Positions 35,401-46,297 of a DNA stretch of 64,000 nucleotides are shown in pieces. The stretch is from contig JAPDRO010000009.1 of the NCBI GenBank assembly GCA_030247885.1, forward strand, positions 1,054,001 through 1,118,000, read 5' to 3'. The notes under the pieces are model-generated. The model made no database searches and was not told the origin of the DNA. It saw only the letters and a program-made list of their open reading frames with translations. Within the stretch, counting starts at the first letter, position 1; each line of letters opens with the position of its first letter. Source of the stretch: Taxawa tesnikishii (nom. ined.). Its lineage: Eukaryota; Ascomycota; Dothideomycetes; Dothideales. Made by a program: the position numbers and the translations under genes.

Positions 35401-38400
35401 ATGCTTCTTTGGTAGGCATGGATGCGTGGCTCTGCGAGCCGCAGCGGATCTGATGGCGAGCAGGTGGTGTGTGTACAACTGATAAACGCTTCAGCAATGG
35501 GATGGATGACGAGATACGCGTCAAAGCAACGGTTCAAGCGCCCCACGAACAGCACCTCCGCCACAGCCAACGCGATGGTGACCTTGCACTCCGCTTGGTT
35601 TGGCGTGCGCGTGTGCAAACAACGAGAAAGCGGCCCAGCGATGTCGAAGTGGTAATGCGTTCCTTGCTTCCGGTTCGGGGCACCCTGGCAAGCCACAGTA
35701 CACCAGACGCGTGACGTGCAGGACCGGGGGGTGACACGGTCGTGAGCAATGAGTGGAGGCATGTCGAAGCAGCCGGAGTTGGGAGGGGGTTGTCAGGCTT
35801 GGACAGAGTTCTGCCCTTTGTTGGTGAAGTTGGCCATTGGCCGATAGCCGAAGCCGGCAGCTAATTCGCACCCTCCGTTCTTAGCGCGGGCTCAGGGTCC
35901 TGGTTGATCTCCAGGGCCGTGTTCCATCTTCCATGTTCCATCAGCCTGCTCGCTCACCCCTTCCCCTTCGCACCCCCGTCACGAGCTTCCACGCGCTGCA
36001 ACAGCTGAAGGCCAGCCACTCTCATGGTCAGAGCTACTGCTTAGTTATTCTTACAGCCAAGAAGCACTCCCGTACCTCACCAAAGAAACCGCATGTATGT
36101 GCTATTTGTTGTGTAAGAATAACGTAGGTCCACATTCTTCGGATTGCCATCTTGGATTCCCGCACCATTCTCTCCCCAAGCTGCTTGCCGCGCCGCCACA
36201 AAGACTGGCTCGTCACACGACGCTCTATCGTCTTTCTCTCACCTTCCGAATCGGCCCTCCAGTCCATTACTTTGTCCCGACGGCTCGGTATTTGTCAGGC
36301 CCGAAGTCAAGCGCCTCTCACCTACCTATGACCTTTGTACCGGCTGTTTGTATCGTGTCCACGTAGGCAGGACGGACCGCCAGGGACAGAGCGCAGTAAC
36401 GCGGAACACGCTCTCTGTCCTTTCGGCATTCGAACAGGTCACATGTGTGTCGGCCCTATTCCACTAAAGGCCAGCTCATCCATGCACCTTGCCGTCGAAC
36501 ATTTTACCGATCTGGTTGGGGTGTCCCAGAAGATTACCAGCAGTCCGCATGCTCCCCTGACAACCCGCTCAGATCGCAAACAATTCATTGGCTTGGCCCG
36601 AGCGTGTGTTGATCAGCTGTTTGTTTAGCTGCAGCCATACCAAGGGATTTCTGCTCCACTGCTCGTATATGGTTGATTCTACTCCGCCGCCCGCCCGCCC
36701 GTCCGCCAGCCAGTTCGCACGCTGTCCGTAAGGGTGACTGAAGCAGCTAGATATCTGACACCGAACCGTTGATTCGGTTCGACATGCAACTGTTGTCTGT
36801 TGGCAGGCAAGGCTCCTGCGCGCCGCTGTTTGCCCAAGCCTTTCAGTACATACAATACATTCACTGCACCGAGCATCTTCAACGACAAAAGGAGTCGCTA
36901 GTCCTGTTACTCAACTTCGTACCAGAACGCTTAAGCGCATGACTGCAAGAAACCGATTACTCAGGATTGCTTTGTATTTTCTGTTTTCGAGACTATGCCT
37001 TTGACTGCATGAAGCAATGCATTCCTGGATCCTACACAGCAGTTACACCTTATCGATAGCCGCTTGCTATCATGCTGTGTCTTCCTCGCGTTTACGTCCC
37101 GTCCAACATGCCTAGCCACAGCACGCGACAGATACGGATCAATAGCACAAGCAGCTCGTAAGTCTTCCGGATCCATCATCACAAATCATTGCGAGGATGA
37201 AATCTTGTGGTATGAGTCCGGGCGCAGGAACTTCTATTTCAAATTTGTCTTATCCCTGTCTGCAGCATTTCCTTGGACGTTGCTTGATGCCGCCTGTTTC
37301 TGCAAAGGAAGACAAGATCAGGTTCCGCCGTACCTTTTCCTATACGATGCAATTGTAAGCACGCGCGCTCGTGCACACAGCATCTTGGGGACAGTCTCCT
37401 GAACGCCGGCGCGGTAAGCACCCACCTGCCCCATGCTGTCCTCACCTAGGAAATCCGGTATCTGGAACCGGGCGACCAATGATCACCGACAGCATTTGTG
37501 TTTATGCCCAGCACGCGCCTCGTTGATCGGTAAATATGGCAGGGCAGAGAGGGCAGTAGCACAGAAGCCGACGGCCCGCTACGGACCAACTTTGTTTGGG
37601 CTAACGATACTGGCTACATGACCAAAAGAGGAAAGCAGAAGGAGGGAGCGGGTATCACAGTTGCGTGACCACCTGCTGATCGTGACCAGCTGTTGTGGAA
37701 TGCTCGACTTTGAACCGCCTCAGATCTCACGCCTCAGTATTTGTCAAGAAAGATCGCATCTGCTCTGCTGGTGCCTTGTCCGCATATCATTCTCGTCTTC
37801 TGATCCTGCTTACCAACATCATCATCACCGTCATTCTCATCATCAAACATCCCTAGTGTCCCGGAAACGGCCAGCACCACTAACCCCTTCTCGAGTCGGA
37901 GAATTCTGCAGGATTCTTGAAGGATCACCTATGCCGCCGTTCCACCATTTCTGTCCCCTTGAAAGAGCTGAGACGCCGAACACGTCGTACACCGCTGGAT
38001 TGCAAAGGAATGTCGTGGAAAGTACGAAACACGCAAATATTCACCCTACTGCGGCCGGTCGAAACAGGGAGCCGTGCGGCGCGTACAACGCGTACGGGAC
38101 AAACGGTTGGTCTGGGCAAGCATGACTGCCATCAATGGTCACACGACTGGGGTACCTGCAAGCAGTCACAACGCGATGACGGACATCAATGTAGCCCTGG
38201 CGTGACACGATGGGACGGTTGTGAACACGAGCGCGCCGAATGAAATCTCAGAGCTCATTCCAAAGGAAAATTCCCGAGCCTTCGACACCGCGCACATCGT
38301 TTCTTAGTTCGGGGGATCAGAATGGATGAGGTTGTGGTCCTTAGGGCCCCTGACCCACCTGGATTATTCCAAAAGACTGCTGCTCAAGCGCGAGTGCGGT

Positions 38401-38836
38401 GGTGTTCAACGTGAGCAATTTTCCGTGGAGAAATGGCAGTGCAGTAGACGTGGCCATCTGCTGAGTTCGATGATGGGTGCTTGTTGGGATCGAGTATACG
38501 TGTGGTCCTTGGCTGTTGCGAACTCCGGTGAGCAGCATGAACTGATCGCTACGCTGACAAGATTCGTGCCAATACCCATGTCGACAGTCTAGTGTTTGCA
38601 TGCGCTGTGCCTACGTTTGGTGGTTGGACTCCATGGGTTCGTTTCGTGGAAACCAACATTCGGTCTAAGAGTTGATCTTCTTGCACTCCTCACACACCTC
38701 ACACTTTCATGTTATCAGCGGAATGAGGTGCGTATGAAGGGTACGGTCATATTCAGTTGTTGTACATGGGTCATTACAAGGTATTCATCAAAAACAGTCG
38801 GTCTCGACTTCGTCAGAAGCGGACGTCTAAATCGCT
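32416..38836. other. 6.4-kb region without a confident gene
   Basis: It begins with the probable 5' exon(s) and leader of the NDT80-like gene (candidate coding 32865-33064, minus). From about 33.1 to 38.8 kb neither strand shows an ORF with recognisable family features. ORFs are short, mutually overlapping and compositionally mixed. A C-rich GCCCGCCC stretch occurs near 36690-36705, and simple ATC/CAT runs near 37815-37845. I recognise no transposase, reverse transcriptase, tRNA or tandem array. Confidence 0.5.
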
Positions 38837-39945
38837 TCATGCGTTGTATGGTAGCGACCCAAGCTTTTCCTTCAACACCTGGACAGACAGGTTCCAGAGG
38901 TTCTCCTGCAACTTCTTGTCCATGGCCTGTGACGAAGGGTCGGTGACCTTGCGATCAGGAACAATCTGCGCCCATGTTAGCACATGTACTTTTCACGTCC
39001 GCATACGACGACGACTCACGTATTTGCCCTGAATGCCCTCATTGATTACGTCCTGCGACGTCGCCGCAAACAGTGCAGGGCGGCATCCCTCGTCAACAGG
39101 ATCCTTCATCATCGGCTTCATGGCCTTGACGATGGGCTTCACTACCGAGCCGTACGCGTCAACAGCCTGCTTCTGCTGGTCCGTCGACACACCACCGGGA
39201 TGGGTAGCATTAATCCACGGGCCGTTAGTGGCACTGAAACCCAGCTCGCCCTTCGCCTTCCTCTCCGCAAGGCCGTGGACAAACAGCACTTGGGCGAGCT
39301 TGGAACGATTGTAGAGCTTCGCGGCACCGATATCCTGGTTCATTTCCCCTACTGATGCGAATTGGACGGTGGAGTCACTAATGGCGCGGTGTAGGTCCGA
39401 AGACTGGAACACGAGTCGAGAATCGTGTGTCTTCTGCAGCAAAGGCAGGAGAATCATGGCGAGGTGGAACTGCGAGAAGTGGTTGACCTGCATGTGGCTG
39501 TCGATGCCGTCCGCCTTTGTCTCGTTGTAGACGCCGACACCCAGGCCGGCGTTGCAGATCAGGCCATCTAGCTGGCCGAGCTTCGAGGCCAGATCCTTCG
39601 CTACTTGGTCGACGTTGTGGAAGTCTTCAAGCTCGATCTGGACGGTGTGGACCTTGGAAATGTCGCCGTATGCCTTCAGGCCTTCCTCGGCCTCTTGCAG
39701 GTGCTCCTCTTTCTTGCCGAGCAGGTACAGTGCGCTGCAGTTGTGCTGGAGGAGGTGAGCTGCGATGCCAAAACCGATGCCCGCACTGCCTCCCGTAACA
39801 ACGTAGGTCTGCTTGTGTAAGTACACCAGATCCGAGAAGCGGTATGCTCATTGCTTACCTTGCCGGAAAGGTCAGGGATGTCGTTGTTCGGGTCGAACTT
39901 GTTGCCGGTGATTGCGCCTAGCATGTTGGAGACGGCTTCAGACAT
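38837..39945 (-). CDS. Short-chain dehydrogenase/reductase (retinol-dehydrogenase-like)
   Basis: NAD(P)-dependent oxidoreductase; substrate unknown. Exons 39859-39945, 39020-39808 and 38837-38965 join in phase to 334 residues; introns are 50 and 54 nt. Rossmann motif TGGSAGIGFGIA (residues ~33-44), LDGLICNAGLG, active-site region LVFQSSDLH, and the catalytic YNRSK (YxxxK). After it, INATHPGGVSTDQQ fits the cofactor/substrate lid. The last exon (IVPDRKVTDPSSQAMDK...) completes the extended C-terminus typical of fungal WW-oxidoreductase/RDH-like SDRs. The frame is intact. Confidence 0.9.
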
Positions 39946-40514
39946 TGCTTGTTTTTAAGATGGATTGGAACGAGTATTGGAGTAATTTGGGTGTCAAAGA
40001 GATAGGGAAGCTGGCGTAGATGGAGGAAGGTTCTTGAGATGGAACGAGCAGGGTTTCTTGTATATTTGTTTACAGAGCTCAGTCGCCTCTGGACCTCTAC
40101 TCCAAAACAGAAGCATCATAGCTGCGTCAAAGGGCCAGACCAGTCCCTCACACGTGGAGTGTGGTGACATCATTAAAGTGAAGAGCCAAGAGATGGATGC
40201 CATGGCTGAACACCACGGAGCACTCAGTAGACGTTCTGAGTCCTGCAGGGGGAACAGAGTGAGAGCTCTCCATTGAGCGGCTCATGTCTTTCTGGGTGAA
40301 AGTGCTGCCGTGCGAGTCGCAGCAATTTGCTTGTAGCGTTGTCGAGGGGTATCAGATAGATAGATCTTGCTGCCCCGCCATCTCTCGGCCCGCATGTGGG
40401 AACCTTGAGACTGGCTTCTTCCCGAAATTGTGAGCTCTCGGCTCCGTCACGTCACCGACAAAACGCGACACACAAACCATTGTACACACAACACTCCCTG
40501 CAGTGCCGGCCAAC
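39946..40514. promoter_or_regulatory. Divergent promoter region, SDR / SRP receptor beta
   Basis: 569 bp between divergent start codons. An ACAC-rich leader precedes 40515. No specific binding site was recognised. Confidence 0.4.
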
Positions 40515-41437
40515 ATGTCAGACCGGGCCACGGCGCAGGACTGGCTCACTTGGAGCTTCGGTCCCTCCATCTCCGCCATCCTTGTCACCCTCCTCATCTC
40601 CCTCCTACTACCCATCCTCATCCACTCTTTCCTCTACCGCGCGAGCACATCTTCCACAACCCCTTCGTTCCTGTTGTTGGGACCAAGTGGTGCGGGTAAA
40701 ACATCTCTGCTAACCCTGGTATGGCCCGAGTCCTTGTACATCTACGCGACAGCGAATTTGACCTGATCCTGCAGCTCGAACGCGGAATTGCGGTCTCCAC
40801 GTATACCTCTCAGTCACCGCAAACCGTTACATGTATACTTCCCTCTGGCACTGAAGCAGCATCCTCCAAGTATCGGTCGCAGAACGACCCATCGTCACTG
40901 CAGCGCAAATTCGAAGTCATCGACACGCCCGGTCATGGCAAGCTCCGACACTATGCGCTGAGCAATTTGGGTTCGTCAACCACTCTGAAGGGACTGATTT
41001 TCATGGTCGACTCCGCTGCGCTGTCCAGTGCAGCTGGCCTTACAGAGGCTGCGACCTTTCTCCATGATATTCTGCTCGATCTGCAGAAGAGGCACACTAG
41101 CGCAAAGACCAGCAAGCACGCAGCGCTGCCCGTGCTCGTAGCTGCGAACAAGCAAGACCTGTTCACTGCACTTCCCGCACAGTTGGTCAAGAAGAACCTG
41201 GAGCAGGAAATCACCAAGATTAGGTCGACAAGGGCAAAAGGATTGCTAGACAGTGGTACTGGCGCGGAGGATGAGGAACGTGAGTGGCTTGGTGAGGGTG
41301 GGGAGGGCAACTTTGAGTTCAGGCAAATGGAAGAGGTGGGCGTGCAAGTTGAGGTGGTGGGAGGCAATGTGAGGGCGGAGGACAATGAGGGCCCACACGT
41401 GACGAACTGGTACACATGGATCGGTTCGAACTTGTAA
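40515..41437 (+). CDS. srp102: Signal recognition particle receptor subunit beta
   Basis: ER-membrane small GTPase that anchors SRP receptor alpha for co-translational targeting. Exons 40515-40718 and 40775-41437, with a 56-nt intron, give 288 residues. An N-terminal transmembrane helix (ISAILVTLLISLLLPILIH) is followed by the G domain: P-loop LLLGPSGAGKTSLLTL (with the intron directly after it), switch region TVTCILPSG, G3 EVIDTPGHGKLR, G4 VAANKQDLFT, and a C-terminal HVTNWYTWIGSNL. Topology and motif order match SRPRB. A GTG codon in frame at 40503 is ignored in favour of the ATG. Confidence 0.92.
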
Positions 41438-41742
41438 GGCTATCGTCAAGGTCAGTAACTTGTCTGTCTATCCAACATATTGAGCACGTTCCATGTGAGC
41501 ATCCTGCAAAATATACGGAATCACATGCTTCGCTTGTAGCCGGCCTTGGCGTAAGAGCAGCCGATAAGACTAACTTTGACACAACGCGGGGACGCGAGTT
41601 CCGTCATTCCATGGTTACATGTCGTGTTCGCAACTCCTTTCTCAACCTCATTCTCACACCTCTCTTTCTTTCTGTCGCCCTCTGAGTCGATAACTTCACT
41701 ATACAGTAGCCGTCTCAATATCGTCGCAGTGAGGCCTACAGC

Positions 41743-43418
41743 ATGTCCGTCAAAAGCCATCCAAGGCATCCGCCTTACGTGATGAATGCCATCACCGAAC
41801 AGATCGGCAACACCCCTCTTGTCCGCTTGAACAAGATTCCGCAATCTCTAGGCCTGGCGCCAACAATCTATGCAAAGCTGGAGTACTTTAACGCTGGCGG
41901 CAGCGTAAAAGACAGAATCGCACTCAGGATGGTCGAGGCTGCGGAAGCTGCAGGACGCATACAGCCAGGGAAGACAACCCTTATCGAGCCAACATCTGGC
42001 AATACCGGCATCGGCCTTGCTCTTGTCGGAGCGGTAAGAGGGTATAAGGTTATTATCACACTTCCTGAGAAGATGTCAGCAGAGAAGGTGGCAGTACTCA
42101 AAGCGCTCGGAGCCGAGATCATTCGTACGCCGACACAGGCCGCATTTGACAGTCCTGAAAGCCATATCGGCGTCGCACGCAGACTGGAGAAGGAGATCCC
42201 GGATGCTGTCATCCTGGATCAGTACGGCAACGAGAACAACCCGCTTGCGCATGAGCTAGGGACAGCAGAGGAGATCTGGGAACAGACAGAGGGCAAGGTC
42301 ACAGCGTTGATTGCGGGCGCCGGCACGGGCGGTACGATCACCGGTATCGCAAGGGGTCTCCGGAAGCACTTGAGAGACGTCAAGATCATCGCGGCGGATC
42401 CGCAAGGAAGCATACTCGCGCTTCCAAGTCAGCTGAATGACGAATTCAAGGACAAGCCGTACAAGGTGGAGGGCATCGGGTATGACTTTGTCCCTGATGT
42501 GCTGGACCAACAAGTGGTGGACAAGTGGTACAAGACGGACGACCGGACATCTTTTGAATTTGCGAAACGGTTGATCAGGGAAGAGGGATTGCTATGTGGT
42601 GGCAGCAGTGGCAGCGCTATGGCGGCTTGTGTGAAAGCCATCATGGAGCTGGGTTTGGGCAAAGACGATACAGTAGTGGTAATCCTGCCAGACAGCATCA
42701 GGAGCTACTTGAGCAAGGTGCGTTTGCGCACTGCCATTGCCTGCGCGGGATCCTAGCTTAGACATTGCATGCTAACCGACCTCTGACAGTTCGTTGATGA
42801 CGACTGGCTGGCCGCCAATGATCTCCTCCCGCCCACTCCTCCAGTCTCAGAACCTTCCTCACCCAAGCCACAAGCCCAAGACCGAGATGCAACCGCGGGC
42901 GCCACGATTGCCGACCTCCGTCTCAAACCCGTCGTCACCATCTCCTCAGCCTCGACCTGCGGCGAAGCCATCGAGACGATGCGCGACAAGGGCTTCGACC
43001 AGCTTCCCGTGTCAGCCGGCAGCAGCACACGTCTTGCGGGTCTCGTAACTCTCGGCAACCTGCTTTCATACCTCTCCTCCGGACGTGCTACTGCAACTAG
43101 CCCAGTCTCGGATGTAATGTTCGACTTTAGCAAACTGAGCGAAGTAAGGTCCGACCCGAGAGATATCACCATCGAGACGCCAAAGGAGAGAAAGGACAGG
43201 GTGACGAGCAGTGAGAATGAGAGTCATCCTCAGCGCGGGGAGTTTGTCGAAATCACCAAAGACACGAAGCTTAGTGCGCTCAGCAAGTTTTTGAGTGGAA
43301 CAGTGCAGCGATTGTGACTGAGAGGACGGACAAGGGACTCAAAGCTGTGGCGGTGGTGACGAAGGTGGATCTGTTGACGTGGATGGTGAAGGCGGGAAAA
43401 CAGAATGGGACAAAGTGA
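41743..43418 (+). CDS. cys4: Cystathionine beta-synthase
   Basis: PLP enzyme of transsulfuration (serine + homocysteine to cystathionine), cytosolic. Exons 41743-42717 and 42790-43418, with a 72-nt intron. Motifs: [26 protein letters not shown] with the PLP lysine at residue 56; [40 protein letters not shown]-terminal pair of CBS repeats follows ([26 protein letters not shown]). The frame fails in the second CBS repeat at the T run 43288-43292. One more T restores [14 protein letters not shown]... to the stop at 43416, as expected for the family; as given, the protein would end early at about 43316. Probably a base-call error. Confidence 0.92.
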
Positions 43419-44179
43419 GTCCGTCGACGGCAAAGGCACGATGAGAGATGGAGTACATCGCTTAAGAAACAGACTGTGGTGTTCAACGGTTGGTGAAGGG
43501 TGGGCTATGGGACTACCATTCAACACGGCAAGGGCATGGGAACGGCGCTCTTTCGGGTACTCCACACTTCGATATGGCGGCGAGAGAGCTCCAGGGTAGA
43601 TTATCAAGGGCGCAGGAAGAATATGTGACGGCTTGCATGTTTCAAACAATACTCAAAGGTGCCTTGTAGTGTTTGAGACATGTGACTCGTCATCTGAGAC
43701 TGATAGGTGAGCGGAGATTGTTACCTTCTTCTGTCGCGCCGTGAACCCGTTTTGGTCAGCTTCTGCCCTACAGATTCCTTCATCTCTCAGGACACTTCAC
43801 TTAGGCTTCATCGGAGCGTCATGCGAACTTCACTTGCGCTTCACTCAGGCTTGACTCAGATTTCCCTTGTAGCGTTGGAGACACGTCGTTGGTGTGTCGA
43901 AGTTTATAAGTGAGTCGGGGTCGGTCAAGATCCGTTCCTTCCCTTCTTGTCAAGAAGCTCTTCCGGTCAGCTACTGACCCCGAATTTTCGTACTTCCGCC
44001 ACATCGTCCCACATCTCTTTATCCCTCTGCATACGCCGGAGTCACTGATCTCCTTCATCCCCTACCCACAAGAGCGTGATTTTACACCCATGATTCGTTG
44101 ACCCTCTTTCCACGCCTCCTGCAACTGCACCTCAAATCCCGGTCCTCGAATCGTTGCTACCGACGAGTCTGCGCGCACT
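43419..44179. other. Intergenic region, no gene seen
   Basis: Lies between the cystathionine beta-synthase and the RBR/bromodomain gene, both on plus. The last ~200 bases are CT-rich, consistent with a leader. No coding sequence recognised. Confidence 0.5.
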
Positions 44180-46297
44180 ATGTCTTCTAATCAGCAACCG
44201 AGAAGGCACATGCGTTCCAGTCGCCGCACCTCGCCTATCCGACTCAGGTCGGCCTCGCAGCGGGGCGCATCTTTACAGAATCGGGCACCGCAGAACTCTC
44301 TCCAGAATTCTCCGGCTCAGGCTCATCCTTCACCGCCCTCTACGGCCTTCTACTTTGAGAGAAGCCAGCCTCCTGTGCCGCCGCCAGGGTTCTCCTCCTT
44401 GTCCGCCAACGAGCGCGGGACGAATCTGCAACGTTCGGGCGGAGTGGATCTGCCTCCTGCTTCGAGAAGCCTCCAGACATTCATCAGTAGACACGTCGTC
44501 GCTCGTGGACGGCCGCCATTCGAGGGCTTCCTGCATGCTGCTCTAGCTCAGAGTCTACCAACACACCGTCCGTTATCACAAGTGCAGACCTTTTCACAGC
44601 CACCAGCGTCCACCAATTGGGTGGCCACACTTCAACCACCCACATTCCATTCCGCACGCATGGCTCCTCCGTTTGCAACTGGACAGATTCCTCCTTCGCA
44701 GCCGCCGGTGACAGCGACTGGTCGTCTTCCTTCCGCTCACGATGCCAACGCCCCAGCTCCGACCCCTCAACCTCCCACCATGGGCGTTCCAAGAGCCATT
44801 CCGCTGGCCGAAGCCTCACAAAAGACCCCTGCGAAACTGTCATGCGGCGTCTGTTGCTACGACGAGGACGAAGCACCGCTCCACAAACCATGCAGACATT
44901 GCGACATGGTCTATTGCGGTGACTGCATTAGGGAGATGTTTGTTGGAACATTGCGGGATGCCAGCCGCACGCTGCCGAGATGTTGCGGGCTCCTGCAGCT
45001 TGCCGAAGCCATAACATTCCTGTCAGAGCAAGAAGCGAATGATTACCGGGCCAAGATGGAAGAGTACCTGAGTATCAGCCGACTGTACTGTCCCCGCTTG
45101 TCTTGCGGCAAGTTCATACCAGATCGCTTCGTTTCTCCGCCTCCGAAGAAGACCTCGCCGTCGAAACTGTTCGACTTGATCCGTGACAAGCTACCATCCA
45201 TCGTACAGCAGCTCATCCGGGACCACAACTCCAAGTTTTTTCGTGTTCCTGTGGATCCGAAGAGGGACAAGTTGCGCAATTACCACGAAATCGTGAAGAA
45301 CCCGATGGACCTTTTGACGATTAAGAGCAAGGTTACACAATATCAGTCACTAGCCTCATTCATTGGCGACTTTGACCTGATGATCCACAACGCACGTCTA
45401 TTCAACACTCTGAATCATCCCGTTGTTCGGGCAGGAGAAGCGCTCAGGGCCGTGTTGTTTAGGCTGCTTGACAATCTTTCCCTCGAGCCCCCACCTGCCT
45501 CAGTCGTGCACACCTTGACTACCTGCCCCACTTGCTTCGTCTCCATCTGCATGGAGTGCAAGCAAATTGCGCATCCGGGAAAGGACTGTGACAACACTGC
45601 CCATGATTACGAGACAGCACTCATGACGAACTACGGTTACAAGCGCTGTCCTGAGTGTGGCAATGGAGTTCGTCGGATGTATGGATGCCCTCATATGGCC
45701 TGCCTTTGCGGAGCGCACTGGTGCTGGTATTGCACTTCTACAGACTGCCATGGAGACTGTGACGCGGATCCCGGCGACGATGACAGCGTGATGGAGGATG
45801 ATGGATCCAATTTCTCCAGCAGCCAAGTTTCAGACATCAATTGCTCGGACACGAACACTCACACCGGTGAGCAGACAGCCCCCGCCGCTAACCGTCCGAA
45901 CACCAACAATTCCGCGTTTCGCCAGTCGTTGATGCAGGAGAACCTAGACGCTGGCGGCGCACGCAGATGGGCGGATCAAGCCATCGATTTCGGTAGCGAA
46001 CCTGAAGAAGAGGCACCCCTCGTGCGATTGTGTAAGCACAGTAACCTCAAGAGGCTGTCATTTTTTGACGTCGCAAGGACTGACAAGGCGGCCGTTGAGG
46101 AGTGCAATCGCTGCTTCGCGCGCGTGGGAGGGTGGAATCAGCATATCGGGAAGATTGAGGCTGCGACAATGAGCGGTGAAGGGAACACGAGAAGGACGGT
46201 GTGGGCGGGAGGGGTAAAAGGGGCGCAGCAGGCATGGGAGTGTGAACGCTGCTTCCTCATTGTGTGTGATGGTTGCAAGCAGCGCATGGAGGGCTAA
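44180..46297 (+). CDS. RBR-type E3 ubiquitin ligase with a bromodomain nested in the IBR
   Basis: Predicted to take ubiquitin from an E2 onto its own cysteine and to bind acetyl-lysine. Intact single exon, 705 codons. Residues 1-215 are Pro/Ser/Gln-rich and disordered. RING1: C222-x2-C225 ... C238, C241, C246, C249, C268/C269. The IBR begins C304-x4-C309. A full bromodomain then intervenes (~323-435): KLFDLIRDKLPSI, a ZA loop with FRVPVDP, YHEIVKNPMDLLTIKSKV, then FDLMIHNARLFN with the acetyl-lysine Asn at 409. The IBR resumes exactly in consensus: C449-x2-C452-x4-C457-x2-C460-x4-H465-x4-C470. RING2: C490-x2-C493-x9-C503 (catalytic position, YGCPHMAC), C508, C510, C515, C518, H524, C527. A C-terminal CxxC-containing segment ends CDGCKQRMEG. 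Substrates and localisation are unknown; a chromatin role is inferred from the bromodomain. Confidence 0.93.
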   Translation: MSSNQQPRRHMRSSRRTSPIRLRSASQRGASLQNRAPQNSLQNSPAQAHPSPPSTAFYFERSQPPVPPPGFSSLSANERGTNLQRSGGVDLPPASRSLQTFISRHVVARGRPPFEGFLHAALAQSLPTHRPLSQVQTFSQPPASTNWVATLQPPTFHSARMAPPFATGQIPPSQPPVTATGRLPSAHDANAPAPTPQPPTMGVPRAIPLAEASQKTPAKLSCGVCCYDEDEAPLHKPCRHCDMVYCGDCIREMFVGTLRDASRTLPRCCGLLQLAEAITFLSEQEANDYRAKMEEYLSISRLYCPRLSCGKFIPDRFVSPPPKKTSPSKLFDLIRDKLPSIVQQLIRDHNSKFFRVPVDPKRDKLRNYHEIVKNPMDLLTIKSKVTQYQSLASFIGDFDLMIHNARLFNTLNHPVVRAGEALRAVLFRLLDNLSLEPPPASVVHTLTTCPTCFVSICMECKQIAHPGKDCDNTAHDYETALMTNYGYKRCPECGNGVRRMYGCPHMACLCGAHWCWYCTSTDCHGDCDADPGDDDSVMEDDGSNFSSSQVSDINCSDTNTHTGEQTAPAANRPNTNNSAFRQSLMQENLDAGGARRWADQAIDFGSEPEEEAPLVRLCKHSNLKRLSFFDVARTDKAAVEECNRCFARVGGWNQHIGKIEAATMSGEGNTRRTVWAGGVKGAQQAWECERCFLIVCDGCKQRMEG

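Noticed and set aside
33000-38836. Several 60-150 codon ORFs in the gene-poor region
   Set aside because: They overlap each other on opposite strands, lack known motifs and show no joinable exon structure.
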